Assembly (NCBI RefSeq): GCF_005497185.1
Contig: NZ_RJTN01000003.1
Coordinates: forward strand, 62,001-126,000
Reading direction: 5' to 3'
DNA length: 64,000 nt
Source of the DNA: Pectobacterium polonicum
GTDB lineage: Bacteria > Pseudomonadota > Gammaproteobacteria > Enterobacterales > Enterobacteriaceae
The position numbers and the translations under genes are program-made. Below the pieces are notes generated by a model, which had not been told where the DNA came from, did no database searches, and saw nothing but the letters and a program-made list of their open reading frames with translations. Of the stretch, positions 53,848 through 63,350 are shown one piece after another; the stretch's first letter is position 1, and each line of letters opens with the position of its first letter.

Positions 53848-56151
53848 TTAGAACGATGTCTTCACACTCACAAAGAAAGTCCGTCCCGGTTCGTTATAGG
53901 TTGCTGCTCCAGCACCCGCGATGGTAACCACGTTATTGTTCACCACATCCTGCGCATTACCCGCGCGGAACAGACGTTTATCAAACAGGTTATCGACACC
54001 GCCGGTCACGCTCAGGTTCTTGTTAAATTTATAGGTGCTGCTTAACCCGAACAGCGCATAAGGGCTTAACTCATTGGTTGCGCTACCCGTTACACGCTCA
54101 CCTTTGTAGTTATACATCTTCGGCTTCTGGCGACCATACCAGGTCATATCGGCCAGGAAGGAGAGGCTCTCCGTTGCCTGCCAGTCCACCGATGAATTCA
54201 GGGTAAACTCCGGCGTAATCGACAGATAATCACCCGTGGTTTTATTTTTCGATTCCAGCATCCAGGTCAGGTTGTTACGCCAGTTGATGGTTTCCGTGAC
54301 AGGAACGGTCAGGTTACCTTCCAGTCCCTGAATAACCGCTTTCGGTACATTGCCCCACTGGAAGATATTGGCGTTGTTGCGCCCCGTATTGTTTCCACCT
54401 ACCGCGTTGCCAATGACATTGTTTCCAGACTCAATCTTGTTACGGTAATCGTTGTGGAAGTAGGTGATACCAGCGATCAACCCATCACGGTGAAACTCCA
54501 GGCCAATCTCTTTATTCAGGCTGGTTTCCGCTTTCAGATCTTCATTGCCGATCAGGTAGCAAGGGGTGCCACCGGAGCAGCCCTGTCCGCGGCTATAGAG
54601 AATGTAGTTCTCGTTGGTCTGATACAGGTTCGGCGCTTTGTAAGCGCGGGCGATACCTAGCTTCAACGTATAGTCGTCACCCAGTTCCTGTGACAGGTTG
54701 AGCGACGGGCTCCAGTTAGTACCTGCCGTGCTGTGATCATCGACACGCAGCGCAGGTGTCAGCACGGTACTTTGTGTTAGCTGGATATTATCTTCAACAA
54801 AAGCAGAAGCCAGACGAGCAGAAGATCTCTCACTACGGCCACGGCTACTTAGCGAACCAATGCTTCCAGCTTCATCTGTATCCTGTGCATTTGAAACGGG
54901 ATCTTTCATCTTCTGCTCGTTCCACTCAACCCCGAATGTGAGCACCTGATCGACCCAGAGATTCAGCGGAAGATTTACCTCGTTGTGCGCGGTAAAATTG
55001 TCCAGCTTTATCGTGCCATATTGGTTCGGACTCGTCGTATCAAAAATCCCTTCTAAACCGCCAGACAGTCCCTCAAGGATACGGGTATTGTGCGTGCGTT
55101 CGTATTGCAGATACGACGTAGAGCTGACGCCGCTGTCCCAGTAGCCGCGATGCGTCACCGCAAAGTTCTGGCGGTACATGCGGTTGGTTTCCTTGCCATA
55201 ATTACTCACGACAAGCGGGTTGGTGTTGGTATTTTGCGAATCGCCCGCATAGATATTGCCCTGACGGCTGGAACCCGCTTCAAACTCCAGTGACTGCTGC
55301 TCGGTCATATCCCAACGCAACAGGCCATTGATATCTTTATTACGCACCCCTTCGCGCCCGGAAGGCAGTGAAGCGGACTGATTGCCCGCGCGTGCGGACT
55401 GATGCCCTTGGTTAATATCGCGTGCATCAGCCTCAGTTTTGTTCAGGTTACCGTACAGACGGAAGCTCAGGCTGTCGGTCAGGCCGCCCATCAGGCTGAA
55501 ATCGGTACGCTTGGTTGCACCTTCTGAGCTATGCTCCGGCGCGTTCAGGAAGGTGTTCCAGGTGCCGTGCCATTCTTGCGTCGGCTGCTTGGTGATGATG
55601 TTAACCACACCGCCTGCGGCACCGTTACCATAGCGCGCCGCAGCCGGGCCGCGCAGCACTTCAATGCGCTCAACCATGTCGGCAGGCACCCAGTTGGTGT
55701 CACCACGGGTGTCGCGCTCGCCGCGCCACCCGTAGCGTACAGCTGTACGACTTGATACTGGCTTGCCATCTACCAGAATCAGCGTGTTTTCCGGTCCCAT
55801 GCCGCGGATATCGATCTGACGATTGTTGCCACGCTGGCCGCTAGTTGAGTTACCGGACAGATTAACGCCCGGCATGGTGCGAATCAGCTCTGACAGATCG
55901 TTAGCGGGCGGACATTTGCTGATATCCTCAGCCGTGATTACCGACACCCCTGGAGCCTGACGAGTTTGCTCCGCAGCCGTCACCACCATCGTATCGCCCG
56001 ATGGACTATTTTCGGCCTGATTCTGCACCTGAGAGGCAGGTTCTGTTGAAGGAATGGTCGAGGTCTGCGCCGCACTCAGAAACGACGTCATCCCGCAGCT
56101 AACGCCAATAAGCGTCGCCAGATAACGGCGCGATTGTGGTAGTTTCATCAA
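53848..56151 (-). CDS. TonB-dependent catecholate siderophore receptor (FepA/PfeA-like)
   Basis: The 767-residue outer membrane receptor begins with a signal peptide ending in LSAAQ, then a TonB-box-like DTMVVTA at about 53-59, a plug domain (DISKCPPANDLSELIRTMPGVNL, GPENTLILVDGKPV) and a 22-strand barrel ending in F (TFFVSVKTSF). Two extracellular-loop cysteines (GCSGGTPC) occur as in FepA-type receptors. It should import a ferric catecholate such as enterobactin, driven by TonB. It is divergent from an AraC-type regulator, with a putative Fur box between. The first of two adjacent Met codons was used as start. Confidence 0.9.
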   Translation of the reverse strand: MMKLPQSRRYLATLIGVSCGMTSFLSAAQTSTIPSTEPASQVQNQAENSPSGDTMVVTAAEQTRQAPGVSVITAEDISKCPPANDLSELIRTMPGVNLSGNSTSGQRGNNRQIDIRGMGPENTLILVDGKPVSSRTAVRYGWRGERDTRGDTNWVPADMVERIEVLRGPAAARYGNGAAGGVVNIITKQPTQEWHGTWNTFLNAPEHSSEGATKRTDFSLMGGLTDSLSFRLYGNLNKTEADARDINQGHQSARAGNQSASLPSGREGVRNKDINGLLRWDMTEQQSLEFEAGSSRQGNIYAGDSQNTNTNPLVVSNYGKETNRMYRQNFAVTHRGYWDSGVSSTSYLQYERTHNTRILEGLSGGLEGIFDTTSPNQYGTIKLDNFTAHNEVNLPLNLWVDQVLTFGVEWNEQKMKDPVSNAQDTDEAGSIGSLSSRGRSERSSARLASAFVEDNIQLTQSTVLTPALRVDDHSTAGTNWSPSLNLSQELGDDYTLKLGIARAYKAPNLYQTNENYILYSRGQGCSGGTPCYLIGNEDLKAETSLNKEIGLEFHRDGLIAGITYFHNDYRNKIESGNNVIGNAVGGNNTGRNNANIFQWGNVPKAVIQGLEGNLTVPVTETINWRNNLTWMLESKNKTTGDYLSITPEFTLNSSVDWQATESLSFLADMTWYGRQKPKMYNYKGERVTGSATNELSPYALFGLSSTYKFNKNLSVTGGVDNLFDKRLFRAGNAQDVVNNNVVTIAGAGAATYNEPGRTFFVSVKTSF

Positions 56152-56573
56152 AATTATCCTGCCCTGTAAGAAATGAATAAGTAGCCTGAAAAAGGATCAA
56201 CATCGCAGCCGGTACAGCGACACCTAATGACAATCAGCAACAGTGCTGAATAACGGCGGAGATAAAACGCGCAGACGTGCGGTTATCAGGGAGAAGCGTC
56301 ATGCAAACGGGGCATCACGTCGCGTTGTTATGAAATACTGTTTGTAATCAATCAGCCCTCTTTCTCCGCATTGCCGGAAATGGAAAATGCATTTATCGTG
56401 CAATGTGACCTCCTCAACGAAAAATGCTATTGAGAAGTATTTGCATTACCATTTTGGCGCGGTCATTGTTACATTTGTCATTCAGGACGGGGTTTGCTCT
56501 AGCAGCAAAATGTTTTGCCAAAGCATCAAAATGGAAGGCGCAGGTCGAAGGGTTTAATCAGGTAGGTAATCAC
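56152..56573. promoter_or_regulatory. Divergent promoter region with Fur-like box
   Basis: TGAGAAGTATTTGCA at 56431-56445 matches the 7-1-7 Fur consensus at most positions. It lies inside the first codons of the longest in-frame AraC reading frame, supporting a later start for that gene. The region should control both the siderophore receptor and the regulator; no gene is seen. Confidence 0.45.
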
Positions 56574-57557
56574 GTGCGCAGCTTCACTCAGTCATCAAAG
56601 CCGATCTATAAAGATCACATCGTTCAGCAATCGAGTCTGGTCGCGAACAATTACCGTTTTATCGGCCCCCGGCTGATCGATAACACGCCGGTGCTCTTTG
56701 GGTCGTTCACTGTCGTGCAGCTCAATCCGCATCTGATCCTGCATACCGCGGATGTGATTAATCGCCACAACATGAAAACCCAAAACCTGCTGGATGGCGC
56801 AATCAAGCTCGCTATCGTGGTGAGCGGCAATGCGCATATTTCATTTGCCCATCAGGAACTGCATCTGGGAGAGAGCCAGCCCGCCTCGCTGATTTCGCTG
56901 ACGGAACCGACGATGTTTACCCGCATCGGCAAGCGTGATGAATATGAACGAACCATTACGCTGACGTTCGACAGGGAATGGCTGTACGGCAATATGATGG
57001 ACTCCGTTGGCGACTGGCAGGCCATCCACGATTTCACGCAGACCCACCTTGCGACACACCTGTGGACACCATCCCGACAGGCGCTGGCGATTGCTTTACA
57101 AACGCTGGATGCTAAACCTTGCCAAACGCCGCTCCAGCGCCTTTATCTGGAAACGCAGTGCATGAGCCTGATTATCGAGGCGTTTACGTCACTGACCACC
57201 AGCGTGGCGCAAGAGAAAAACAGCGGCGTTACCCTGCGCGGCTACCATCGTATTCAACAAATCAGAGATATGCTGGAAAGCGGCAGCGCTGACCATCTTT
57301 CGATGAGTGAAATCGCCAAAAGCGTCAACATGAGTGAAAGCACGCTACAACGCCATTTTCGCCAGACGTTCAATATGAGCGTTTTTGAATACCTGCGTAA
57401 CTGTCGCTTGCAGCGCGCCATGCTGGCCTTGCAGAAGGACGGCATCGGTATCGCTCAGGCAGCCAGCATTGCTGGCTACAACAGCCCCGCTAACTTTGCC
57501 ACCGCGCTGCGCCGTGCATTCGGTATTACGCCAGGGCAGCTAAAAGACCGCTTCTGA
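56574..57557 (+). CDS. AraC-family regulator (PchR-like)
   Basis: Read from GTG 56574 (AGGTAGG upstream), the protein has 327 residues; a frame from ATG 56424 adds 50 residues that overlap a Fur-like box, so I prefer the shorter form, with moderate confidence. The N-terminal part (FTQSSKPIYKDHIVQQSS) is a ligand-sensing domain as in PchR and related siderophore regulators; the C-terminal two HTH motifs are MSEIAKSVNMSESTLQRHFRQTF and AASIAGYNSPANFATALRRAFG. It probably activates the divergent receptor gene when its ferric siderophore is present. Confidence 0.82.
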   Translation: MRSFTQSSKPIYKDHIVQQSSLVANNYRFIGPRLIDNTPVLFGSFTVVQLNPHLILHTADVINRHNMKTQNLLDGAIKLAIVVSGNAHISFAHQELHLGESQPASLISLTEPTMFTRIGKRDEYERTITLTFDREWLYGNMMDSVGDWQAIHDFTQTHLATHLWTPSRQALAIALQTLDAKPCQTPLQRLYLETQCMSLIIEAFTSLTTSVAQEKNSGVTLRGYHRIQQIRDMLESGSADHLSMSEIAKSVNMSESTLQRHFRQTFNMSVFEYLRNCRLQRAMLALQKDGIGIAQAASIAGYNSPANFATALRRAFGITPGQLKDRF

Positions 57558-57565
57558 TCCCCATT

Positions 57566-57608
57566 ATTAATAACCAAATGGAATTTATTATTCCTTTTGG
57601 TTATTAAT
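57566..57608 (+). terminator. Terminator after the AraC-type gene
   Basis: ATTAATAACCAAATGGAAT (57566-57584) pairs with ATTCCTTTTGGTTATTAAT (57590-57608) with one internal mismatch; the stem is long and AT-rich. It likely ends the regulator transcript before the MmgE/PrpD gene. Confidence 0.6.
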
Positions 57609-57665
57609 CGCTATTCAGTGACGAGCAGTAAATTAGTGTTTTTCTGCCAAGATGCCTGACAACTC

Positions 57666-58994
57666 ATGACCACTCAGACTGATATCACCGCAACGCTTGC
57701 CCACCACATTATCCATAGCGAACCCAATCGAGAAGCGATTGATGCCGCCCGTGACGGGGTGACTGATTTCGTTTCCACCGCGCTCCCCATCGTACAGGGT
57801 GCGATTGCCGATAGCGGGCTCGCGCCGTTAAAGCAGGTATTCAGCGGCGCGGACAGCCTGACACGTAGCCTGATTTTGGGTTATGCCGGTCACGTACTCG
57901 ACTTTGACGATTATCATCCTGCATTTCGCGGCCACCCCAGCACCGTCATTCTACCTGCGCTGTTTGCCCTTGCCGCAGAAGAGGAATCCGTGACGGAAGA
58001 GGCGTTTTTGACAGCCTATGTCATCGGCGTAGAAGCCGCCGGCAGAATCGGGCTGGCATGCGGCCCGCGTCATTACAGCCTCGGCTATCACAACACGGCT
58101 ACGCTCGGTGCTACCGCCGCCGCCGCCGCCGCTGCACGTCTGGCTGGTGCTTCGGTGGAGCAAACGCAAACTATTCTTGGCCTGGCCGCTACACAGGCCG
58201 CAGGGCTACGGGCACAGTTTGGTTCCGCGGTCAAACCGCTACATGCTGGGCTTTCTGCCAGAGCAGGATTAACCGCCGTCAAGCTGGGGTTAGCGGGCTT
58301 CGAGGGCAACGCACAACGGGTGATTGATGCATTTCTTACCGCGCACGGCGATCAAAAACAGCAGCCAGCGCTGCTGGTGGAAAACTGGGGAACCCCGTGG
58401 CGTATTCTTTCTCCCGGTCTGGAGTTCAAGCGCTACCCAACCTGTGGCGGAACCCACAGCGCCGCCGAGGCTGCGTTTGCGTTGCGGGAACGGTGGCATG
58501 AGCAAAATGGTGCGGATGCCGATCTGGCTGACGCCATCGAGCGTATCACAGTGACCTTCCCGCCGGGCGGCGACGTTGCTCCTTTCATCCGTAATGCGAC
58601 CAACGGCGTAGAGGCACGCTTCAGTCTGGAATATGTCATTGCGGCTGCGCTGATTGAAGGGGAACTGAAGCTGGCGCATTTTTCGGAAGCACCGGTTGAA
58701 ACCACGATCGCCGCGCTAGCGAATCGTGTCATACGTCGCGCCGATGAAACCGCACCACCTGATGAGCTTGACCCAGAGGCGCGTTTTCATGAGGTTACCC
58801 TGCATTTGCGTAACGGCAGCACGCTGATCCAGCGAACCACTCGTCAGGAAACCTCAGCACGTCCCACCGATCTGCGCGCCAAATTGCAGCAAACCATCGG
58901 TTCTCTGGCCCATCTCGACAGTAACCAGATCGCCGATCGTTGCGCATTACGGCAAGCGGGCGATCTGCGCTATTTACTTGGGCTGTTATTTTAA
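57666..58994 (+). CDS. MmgE/PrpD family protein
   Basis: This 442-residue protein matches the MmgE/PrpD (2-methylcitrate dehydratase-like) family: LILGYAGHVLDFDDYHPAFRGHPS, then GYHNTATLGATAAAAAAARLAG and FKRYPTCGGTHSAAEA. Family members dehydrate 2-methylcitrate or act on other tricarboxylates such as cis-aconitate. No prp or methylcitrate genes are nearby, so a propionate role is not supported. Adjacent iron genes raise the possibility of a citrate-type or siderophore-related substrate; speculative. Confidence 0.83.
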   Translation: MTTQTDITATLAHHIIHSEPNREAIDAARDGVTDFVSTALPIVQGAIADSGLAPLKQVFSGADSLTRSLILGYAGHVLDFDDYHPAFRGHPSTVILPALFALAAEEESVTEEAFLTAYVIGVEAAGRIGLACGPRHYSLGYHNTATLGATAAAAAAARLAGASVEQTQTILGLAATQAAGLRAQFGSAVKPLHAGLSARAGLTAVKLGLAGFEGNAQRVIDAFLTAHGDQKQQPALLVENWGTPWRILSPGLEFKRYPTCGGTHSAAEAAFALRERWHEQNGADADLADAIERITVTFPPGGDVAPFIRNATNGVEARFSLEYVIAAALIEGELKLAHFSEAPVETTIAALANRVIRRADETAPPDELDPEARFHEVTLHLRNGSTLIQRTTRQETSARPTDLRAKLQQTIGSLAHLDSNQIADRCALRQAGDLRYLLGLLF

Positions 58995-58998
58995 CAAT

Positions 58999-59021
58999 GC
59001 TGGTTTTAAAAAAATACCAGC
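58999..59021 (+). terminator. Short hairpin after MmgE/PrpD gene
   Basis: GCTGGT (58999-59004) pairs with ACCAGC (59016-59021) around an A/T-rich loop, followed by TTTAGG. A weak intrinsic terminator. Confidence 0.35.
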
Positions 59022-59126
59022 TTTAGGCTTTAACGGGATGCTGGTTGCTGTCGATAAGCATCGTTATCGGCAGCACTATTCTCGACAATACTATTACCCC
59101 GACAGCCACCACGCCGTAAGTTCGAC

Positions 59127-60836
59127 TCAATCAGCCTGATGGGATATCAATTTCCCTTTTTCATCAAATACCGTCACGCCGGGTACTCTGGAATAATTCC
59201 CTTCTCCCTCTGATTTATAGCGGGTCGCCAGTATATGGGGAGAACGGTATTCAAACTTAAAATAGCCATCAGCAGGATTAGCTATTATCAGATTGCCTAC
59301 ACTGTCGATAAGACCTTCTTTCACTTTGAAATAACGGTTATCAAGGTTAGATTCGAAAAATGACGCACGCTCATACTTAGACAAGTTTTTTCCCTCTTGC
59401 TCAGGAATCACGGGGAAATGCGCCATATCAAGCTGCCGTAATACATGCAGAAACATCAGGCGTTCCAACGGTGTTCCTGAATCTTTCGGGACTAAAAATT
59501 GCAATGTGAGCCCATTTCCCACATTCACATCATATTCATAGCCGACAAACGCGCTATCACCATAAATAAAGATGTCGTCCACCTGTTTACCTTCAGGAAC
59601 AATCTCCTTAGTTTCAGCCATAAGCTCAGGGATGGACTGGGGAGAGACCTGAAAATAAATGTCATACGTAAAGACTTCTGACGGGAATCTTATCCGTATA
59701 CGTTTCATTCCCCGATCGATAAAACGTTCGGGCTTTTCCAGATTCTTATTTATGTCTTTCCATATTTGCTGATGCATTTCTGCGATAGTAAATTCATCAG
59801 CGATTTTTACGCCATACTTCGCTTCCAATTCCTGCTGAGATAAGGCCAGATCGTACATCGACAACGCCTGCTCGCCACGGTAACGTTCATCCATGGTACG
59901 CAGTACGGCAAACGCATTGGCTAACGCGACGGTATCTTCAGCATTCGCTAACCCAATAAAATAGCGCTGCTTAGCCTCATCATATTGAAAATAGACCGCT
60001 TCCAATGTGCCTTGTTGATTATCGTATGCCGCGCCGTTTTCCGACTGGAACAACACGCCCTTTTGCCCTTCCAGCCACGATGCGAGCTTAAAATCCTCTT
60101 TTGCCGCGCTCACGGTAAACAGGTCAAAGTCAGTTTTATTCTGCTTATCCTGATAGGAATAGATCTGCGTGTCTTTATTTTCCCGGTCGATAAGCAGACG
60201 CCCCATCCGGCGAACATAGGTCCCGAATGTCCACAAATCCAGCTTGTCGTACATCTTAAACGGCAGCTTAATCTCAAAATGCTCATCAAGATAAAAGGGG
60301 ATACCGGGGAAATCGTTCATCGGCGCGTGGCTGAATGCTTCTTTCTCTTCAAGAAGCCACACCTGATAGGCTTTTTTATGTTCGTCAAAACGCTGCTTGA
60401 TCTTAAGTAAACCGGGTGACTGTTCTTCCGTCTTTTTCAAGACCATGGTGATTTCACAATAATAAAATGCACAGGCAGCACTTTTATCCGATACAAGCTG
60501 AACTGTGTTTTTCCCGGTAATTTTTAGCGTCTGCCACGAACCGTTGACCTGTACTCGGTTCTCTTTTATGTCCTCAGTATGTTCACCATCCACACTGTAA
60601 TAACTCACCTGAGTTGGTGTCAGATTAAAATAGAGGTCGTTTTTAATGCCCTTGAGGCTTTTCGCTATATGTTCCTGAAGATCATCTCTGTTTTTATTGG
60701 CTTCAGGGTTTTTACTGTTATCAAACACAACGCGAATATCTTCAACCAGATATTTCCCCTCGCTAAGTGTTTCTTCTCCATTACAGCCCGACAGCCATAG
60801 CACCATCATGATAATACCCAGATATTTCTTCATCAC
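59127..60836 (-). CDS. Large predicted lipoprotein of unknown function
   Basis: This 569-residue protein starts with a lipoprotein signal peptide and lipobox (WLSGC, Cys18), so it is anchored by lipid and faces the periplasm or surface. The rest is hydrophilic, lysine- and acid-rich, with no transmembrane segment and no motif I recognise. Repeated aromatic-rich beta-like stretches (FKMYDKLDLWTFGTYVRR; GDSAFVGYEYDVNVG) suggest a multidomain extracellular structure. Codon use looks more AT-rich than neighbours. It stands alone between an MmgE/PrpD gene and an ERIC repeat. Possible roles include adhesion, immunity or cargo binding; none is supported. Confidence 0.75.
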   Translation of the reverse strand: MMKKYLGIIMMVLWLSGCNGEETLSEGKYLVEDIRVVFDNSKNPEANKNRDDLQEHIAKSLKGIKNDLYFNLTPTQVSYYSVDGEHTEDIKENRVQVNGSWQTLKITGKNTVQLVSDKSAACAFYYCEITMVLKKTEEQSPGLLKIKQRFDEHKKAYQVWLLEEKEAFSHAPMNDFPGIPFYLDEHFEIKLPFKMYDKLDLWTFGTYVRRMGRLLIDRENKDTQIYSYQDKQNKTDFDLFTVSAAKEDFKLASWLEGQKGVLFQSENGAAYDNQQGTLEAVYFQYDEAKQRYFIGLANAEDTVALANAFAVLRTMDERYRGEQALSMYDLALSQQELEAKYGVKIADEFTIAEMHQQIWKDINKNLEKPERFIDRGMKRIRIRFPSEVFTYDIYFQVSPQSIPELMAETKEIVPEGKQVDDIFIYGDSAFVGYEYDVNVGNGLTLQFLVPKDSGTPLERLMFLHVLRQLDMAHFPVIPEQEGKNLSKYERASFFESNLDNRYFKVKEGLIDSVGNLIIANPADGYFKFEYRSPHILATRYKSEGEGNYSRVPGVTVFDEKGKLISHQAD

Positions 60837-60928
60837 CTCATCCCTGTAAAATTAAAAAGCCCCTGAATGCTACAGCACGCAGAGGCGAGTCATGCATCAG
60901 TAAGCTGATGTTATCAAAAAACTTATTA

Positions 60929-61051
60929 TATTCGTCATACTTCAAGTTGCATGTGCGTTGGCTTCGCTCAGTCACCCGAATCACTTACCTGAGTAAGCTC
61001 ATCGGGATTCCTTCCCTTGCCGCCTTCATGAAACTAGAATTATTTAGAGTA
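60929..61051. repeat. ERIC-type intergenic repeat
   Basis: About 123 bp match the remembered ERIC/IRU element: TTCAAGTTGCATGTGCGTTG, CGCTCAGTCACCCGAATCAC, a TTACCTGAGTAAGCTC core and GATTCCTTCCCTTGCCGCC. The ends (TATTCGTCATACTTC and GAATTATTTAGAGTA) are imperfect inverted repeats, as expected. ERIC elements are small non-coding repeats of enterobacteria that spread in intergenic regions. Confidence 0.85.
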
Positions 61052-61071
61052 GATAATTCAGGCACTGCCAG

Positions 61072-62250
61072 TTAGGGCTTTAGCCACTGGTCCAGAAAGC
61101 GAAAGACGTCTTCCTGTTGCTCCTGATAGAAAACGTGTCCCAGCTCAGGCCATATTTTGGTTTGCAGCTTGTTGTCCGCCCCTTGAGATTGCCACACCTT
61201 GTGCATTTTAGCGTAGGCATCTTCAACGGATTGCGTCGGGAACAGTTTGTCTTTGCCACCGTTAAATAACAGCATCGGTTTTGGTGCGGCAACGCTCGCC
61301 ACATCCGGGAAATCAAAGCGTGTCGGTTGCCCCGGATGCAACATATAGAATGCCGACTGTCCTCTCAGCACATTGTTACCTGGCGTCATCAGACCGTCGT
61401 ACGTGCCAATCCAGGACACCGCTGCCGTTGCCGCGACCTTGTCGGACAGGGCGGCAAGCTGCCAGGCACGGTAGGCGCCCATCGAGAAACCGACGACGCC
61501 AATGCGGTGCTTATCAACCTGTTCAAGCGATGCCAGAAAATCCGTTGCCCGCATGTCTTCGTAGGCCATCAACCCCGCGAGCGAGCGCCCCAGATTAAAG
61601 AAGTTACTCGCCAACGCCTGCTGCTGCTCATATTTGATCGGCCCGCGCGATCCCCAACCTAGCGCATCCACGGCCAGCACCACATAGCCTCGCTTCGCCA
61701 GCTCATCGCCGACAAAGCGCCCCGTGAAGAACTTATCGGCCCACGCCTGTGCGGAAGCAAGCTGTTCGTCATTGCCCCACGGCTTGATCATCTTCTCTTT
61801 GCCGATATCAAACTTCGCGCCGTGATCGTGCAGCAGAATTACCGCCGGATGCGGCCCCGCGCTTTTTGGCGTCAGGAGCAACGCGTCTACGCGGCTTTCA
61901 TCGGTGAGATTAAAAGCGATCTTTTCTGCCGTGTAGCTACCACGATCCTGTTTTTCAATCGCCTGCGGCGCAAAGTCTTTGGTGGAATCAGGCGTCAGAA
62001 GCAGCGAACGCAGCGTTTTTCTTGATTGAGATTGCCACTGACTAAAATCCGTAAAATTGCCAGATAGCCAGGAATCAGAGTAGGTCATCTGCTGCTTAAG
62101 CTGCGGATAAAATGAAGGCAGCCCTTCATCCGTCACCGCCTGATCCGCCGCTATTTGAGGAGAAGGGTTCATATCGTTCGCCATCAGTGAAGGGCTGGCT
62201 AGTAACGCCGCCAATAACCAGACAGAGGAGCGTAAGGTATTCAGATTCAT
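61072..62250 (-). CDS. Exported alpha/beta hydrolase (dienelactone hydrolase/esterase-like)
   Basis: This 392-residue protein from ATG 62250 (after GAGGTT) has a signal peptide (MNLNTLRSSVWLLAALLASPSLMA) and an alpha/beta hydrolase fold. The serine nucleophile is in GFSMGAYRA, the acid in GGKDKLFP and the histidine in GHVFYQEQ; an oxyanion-type HDHG precedes. It could be a periplasmic esterase active on plant cell-wall esters or other small esters. The long upstream frame adds about 49 residues not related to the family. It stands next to an ERIC repeat; no operon partner. Confidence 0.83.
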   Translation of the reverse strand: MNLNTLRSSVWLLAALLASPSLMANDMNPSPQIAADQAVTDEGLPSFYPQLKQQMTYSDSWLSGNFTDFSQWQSQSRKTLRSLLLTPDSTKDFAPQAIEKQDRGSYTAEKIAFNLTDESRVDALLLTPKSAGPHPAVILLHDHGAKFDIGKEKMIKPWGNDEQLASAQAWADKFFTGRFVGDELAKRGYVVLAVDALGWGSRGPIKYEQQQALASNFFNLGRSLAGLMAYEDMRATDFLASLEQVDKHRIGVVGFSMGAYRAWQLAALSDKVAATAAVSWIGTYDGLMTPGNNVLRGQSAFYMLHPGQPTRFDFPDVASVAAPKPMLLFNGGKDKLFPTQSVEDAYAKMHKVWQSQGADNKLQTKIWPELGHVFYQEQQEDVFRFLDQWLKP

Positions 62251-62476
62251 CATAACCTCAAAAACAAAACATCGTTTCTTTTTTGAGGTTTGATTGTAAT
62301 TGACATGGCTAAAAATAAACGGACGGAGCGCGCATTCTGCGAAGCCACAGGCAAAAAAGGTTCGTCGCGGCAGCGTAGGCTCAGAAGGGAATACCACACA
62401 CGCCAGCGATCAGAGTATTCAATTTATTACATAGTTAACGATTTAAGATCGCTTAATGTCTCAGAGCAGAACGACA
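62251..62476. other. 226-bp gap upstream of the hydrolase gene
   Basis: It should contain the hydrolase promoter. No gene, repeat or strong hairpin was recognised. Confidence 0.3.
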
Positions 62477-63187
62477 TCAGGCGGCTGATTCGTCTCGTTT
62501 GCGTTCAGCCACCAGCACAACTCCTTTTCGCGATTCATTCGGCGCAAGGCTCCAGATATCGCTTTCGGGAATGCTGCGACCATCGTATCGAATCCGTTCT
62601 CCGTCATACGGCCAGAAAGTACGTTGTTCTGAGTCGAACACAAATACCTCAATGCCAACCTCTTTACGCGCCATACGCGCCCACAACGCTTTCCCTCCAG
62701 GGAACTGAACGTTATCGCTAACCAGCACAATACCGTCGTTAATGAGCGCCTTATACATGGCGCTGGCGACATTAGCATTTCGTTCACGTTTGGTGACAAT
62801 CACGCCTTCAACCTGAGCGAGATGATCATTCATCGGTTGCAAGTTCTCGTAGTAACCGATGACGGCCAAAATAGTTTCAGCCTCATCGTCGCTGTTACGG
62901 GATTTCAGGTCGATCTTTGCAACAACAACATGCCGTAAATCACCGTTAACGTCATCAGGCTCTCCATATATGGCAACGGCGTGATGCCGCTCATTATGGA
63001 TATAAATATCCACGGCGCGACCATTCACACTCGTTTCGCCAATTTTCCGATATTCCCGCGCCATAGTGGCGGGGCTATATGACATTGGAAGAATCGCCAT
63101 ATCAAAACTCCCGCTATCGTTGAGGACTGGTGACATTATAAGCATAGCCTGTTGCACGTCGTTGGAGTCTATAATACCAAACATCAT
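62477..63187 (-). CDS. Conserved-looking protein of unknown function
   Basis: This 236-residue protein shows no signal peptide or membrane segment. The stretch ALINDGIVLVSDNVQFPGG followed by KALWARMAR resembles, from memory, a pattern in some phage and bacterial proteins of unknown or acetyltransferase-like fold, but I cannot assign it. A charged Asp/Glu-rich middle and the acidic C terminus (ERKRDESAA) fit a soluble protein. It is the only gene between the hydrolase and lpdA. Function unknown. Confidence 0.6.
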   Translation of the reverse strand: MMFGIIDSNDVQQAMLIMSPVLNDSGSFDMAILPMSYSPATMAREYRKIGETSVNGRAVDIYIHNERHHAVAIYGEPDDVNGDLRHVVVAKIDLKSRNSDDEAETILAVIGYYENLQPMNDHLAQVEGVIVTKRERNANVASAMYKALINDGIVLVSDNVQFPGGKALWARMARKEVGIEVFVFDSEQRTFWPYDGERIRYDGRSIPESDIWSLAPNESRKGVVLVAERKRDESAA

Positions 63188-63289
63188 GCGTATTTATTAG
63201 CCAATTTTCGCAACCGCACTCTGTCTCTCAAATAGGAGAGTGGGAAAACAGAGAAGTAGTTAACTCAATGATCCAACACCTATACTCAA

Positions 63290-63321
63290 AAAAAATCCGG
63301 CACCTGTAAAGGTGCCGGATT
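63290..63321 (-). terminator. Intrinsic terminator after lpdA
   Basis: AATCCGGCACC (63294-63304) pairs with GGTGCCGGATT (63311-63321) with a six-base loop; on the minus strand a run of T follows. It ends the pdh-lpd transcript. Confidence 0.88.
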
Positions 63322-63350
63322 GAATTCACGCTATTCGAACCTGAGAGAAC

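Noticed and set aside
56424-56573. N-terminal extension of the AraC regulator from ATG 56424
   Set aside because: The region contains a Fur-like box and lacks a ribosome site; GTG 56574 is preferred, though not proven.
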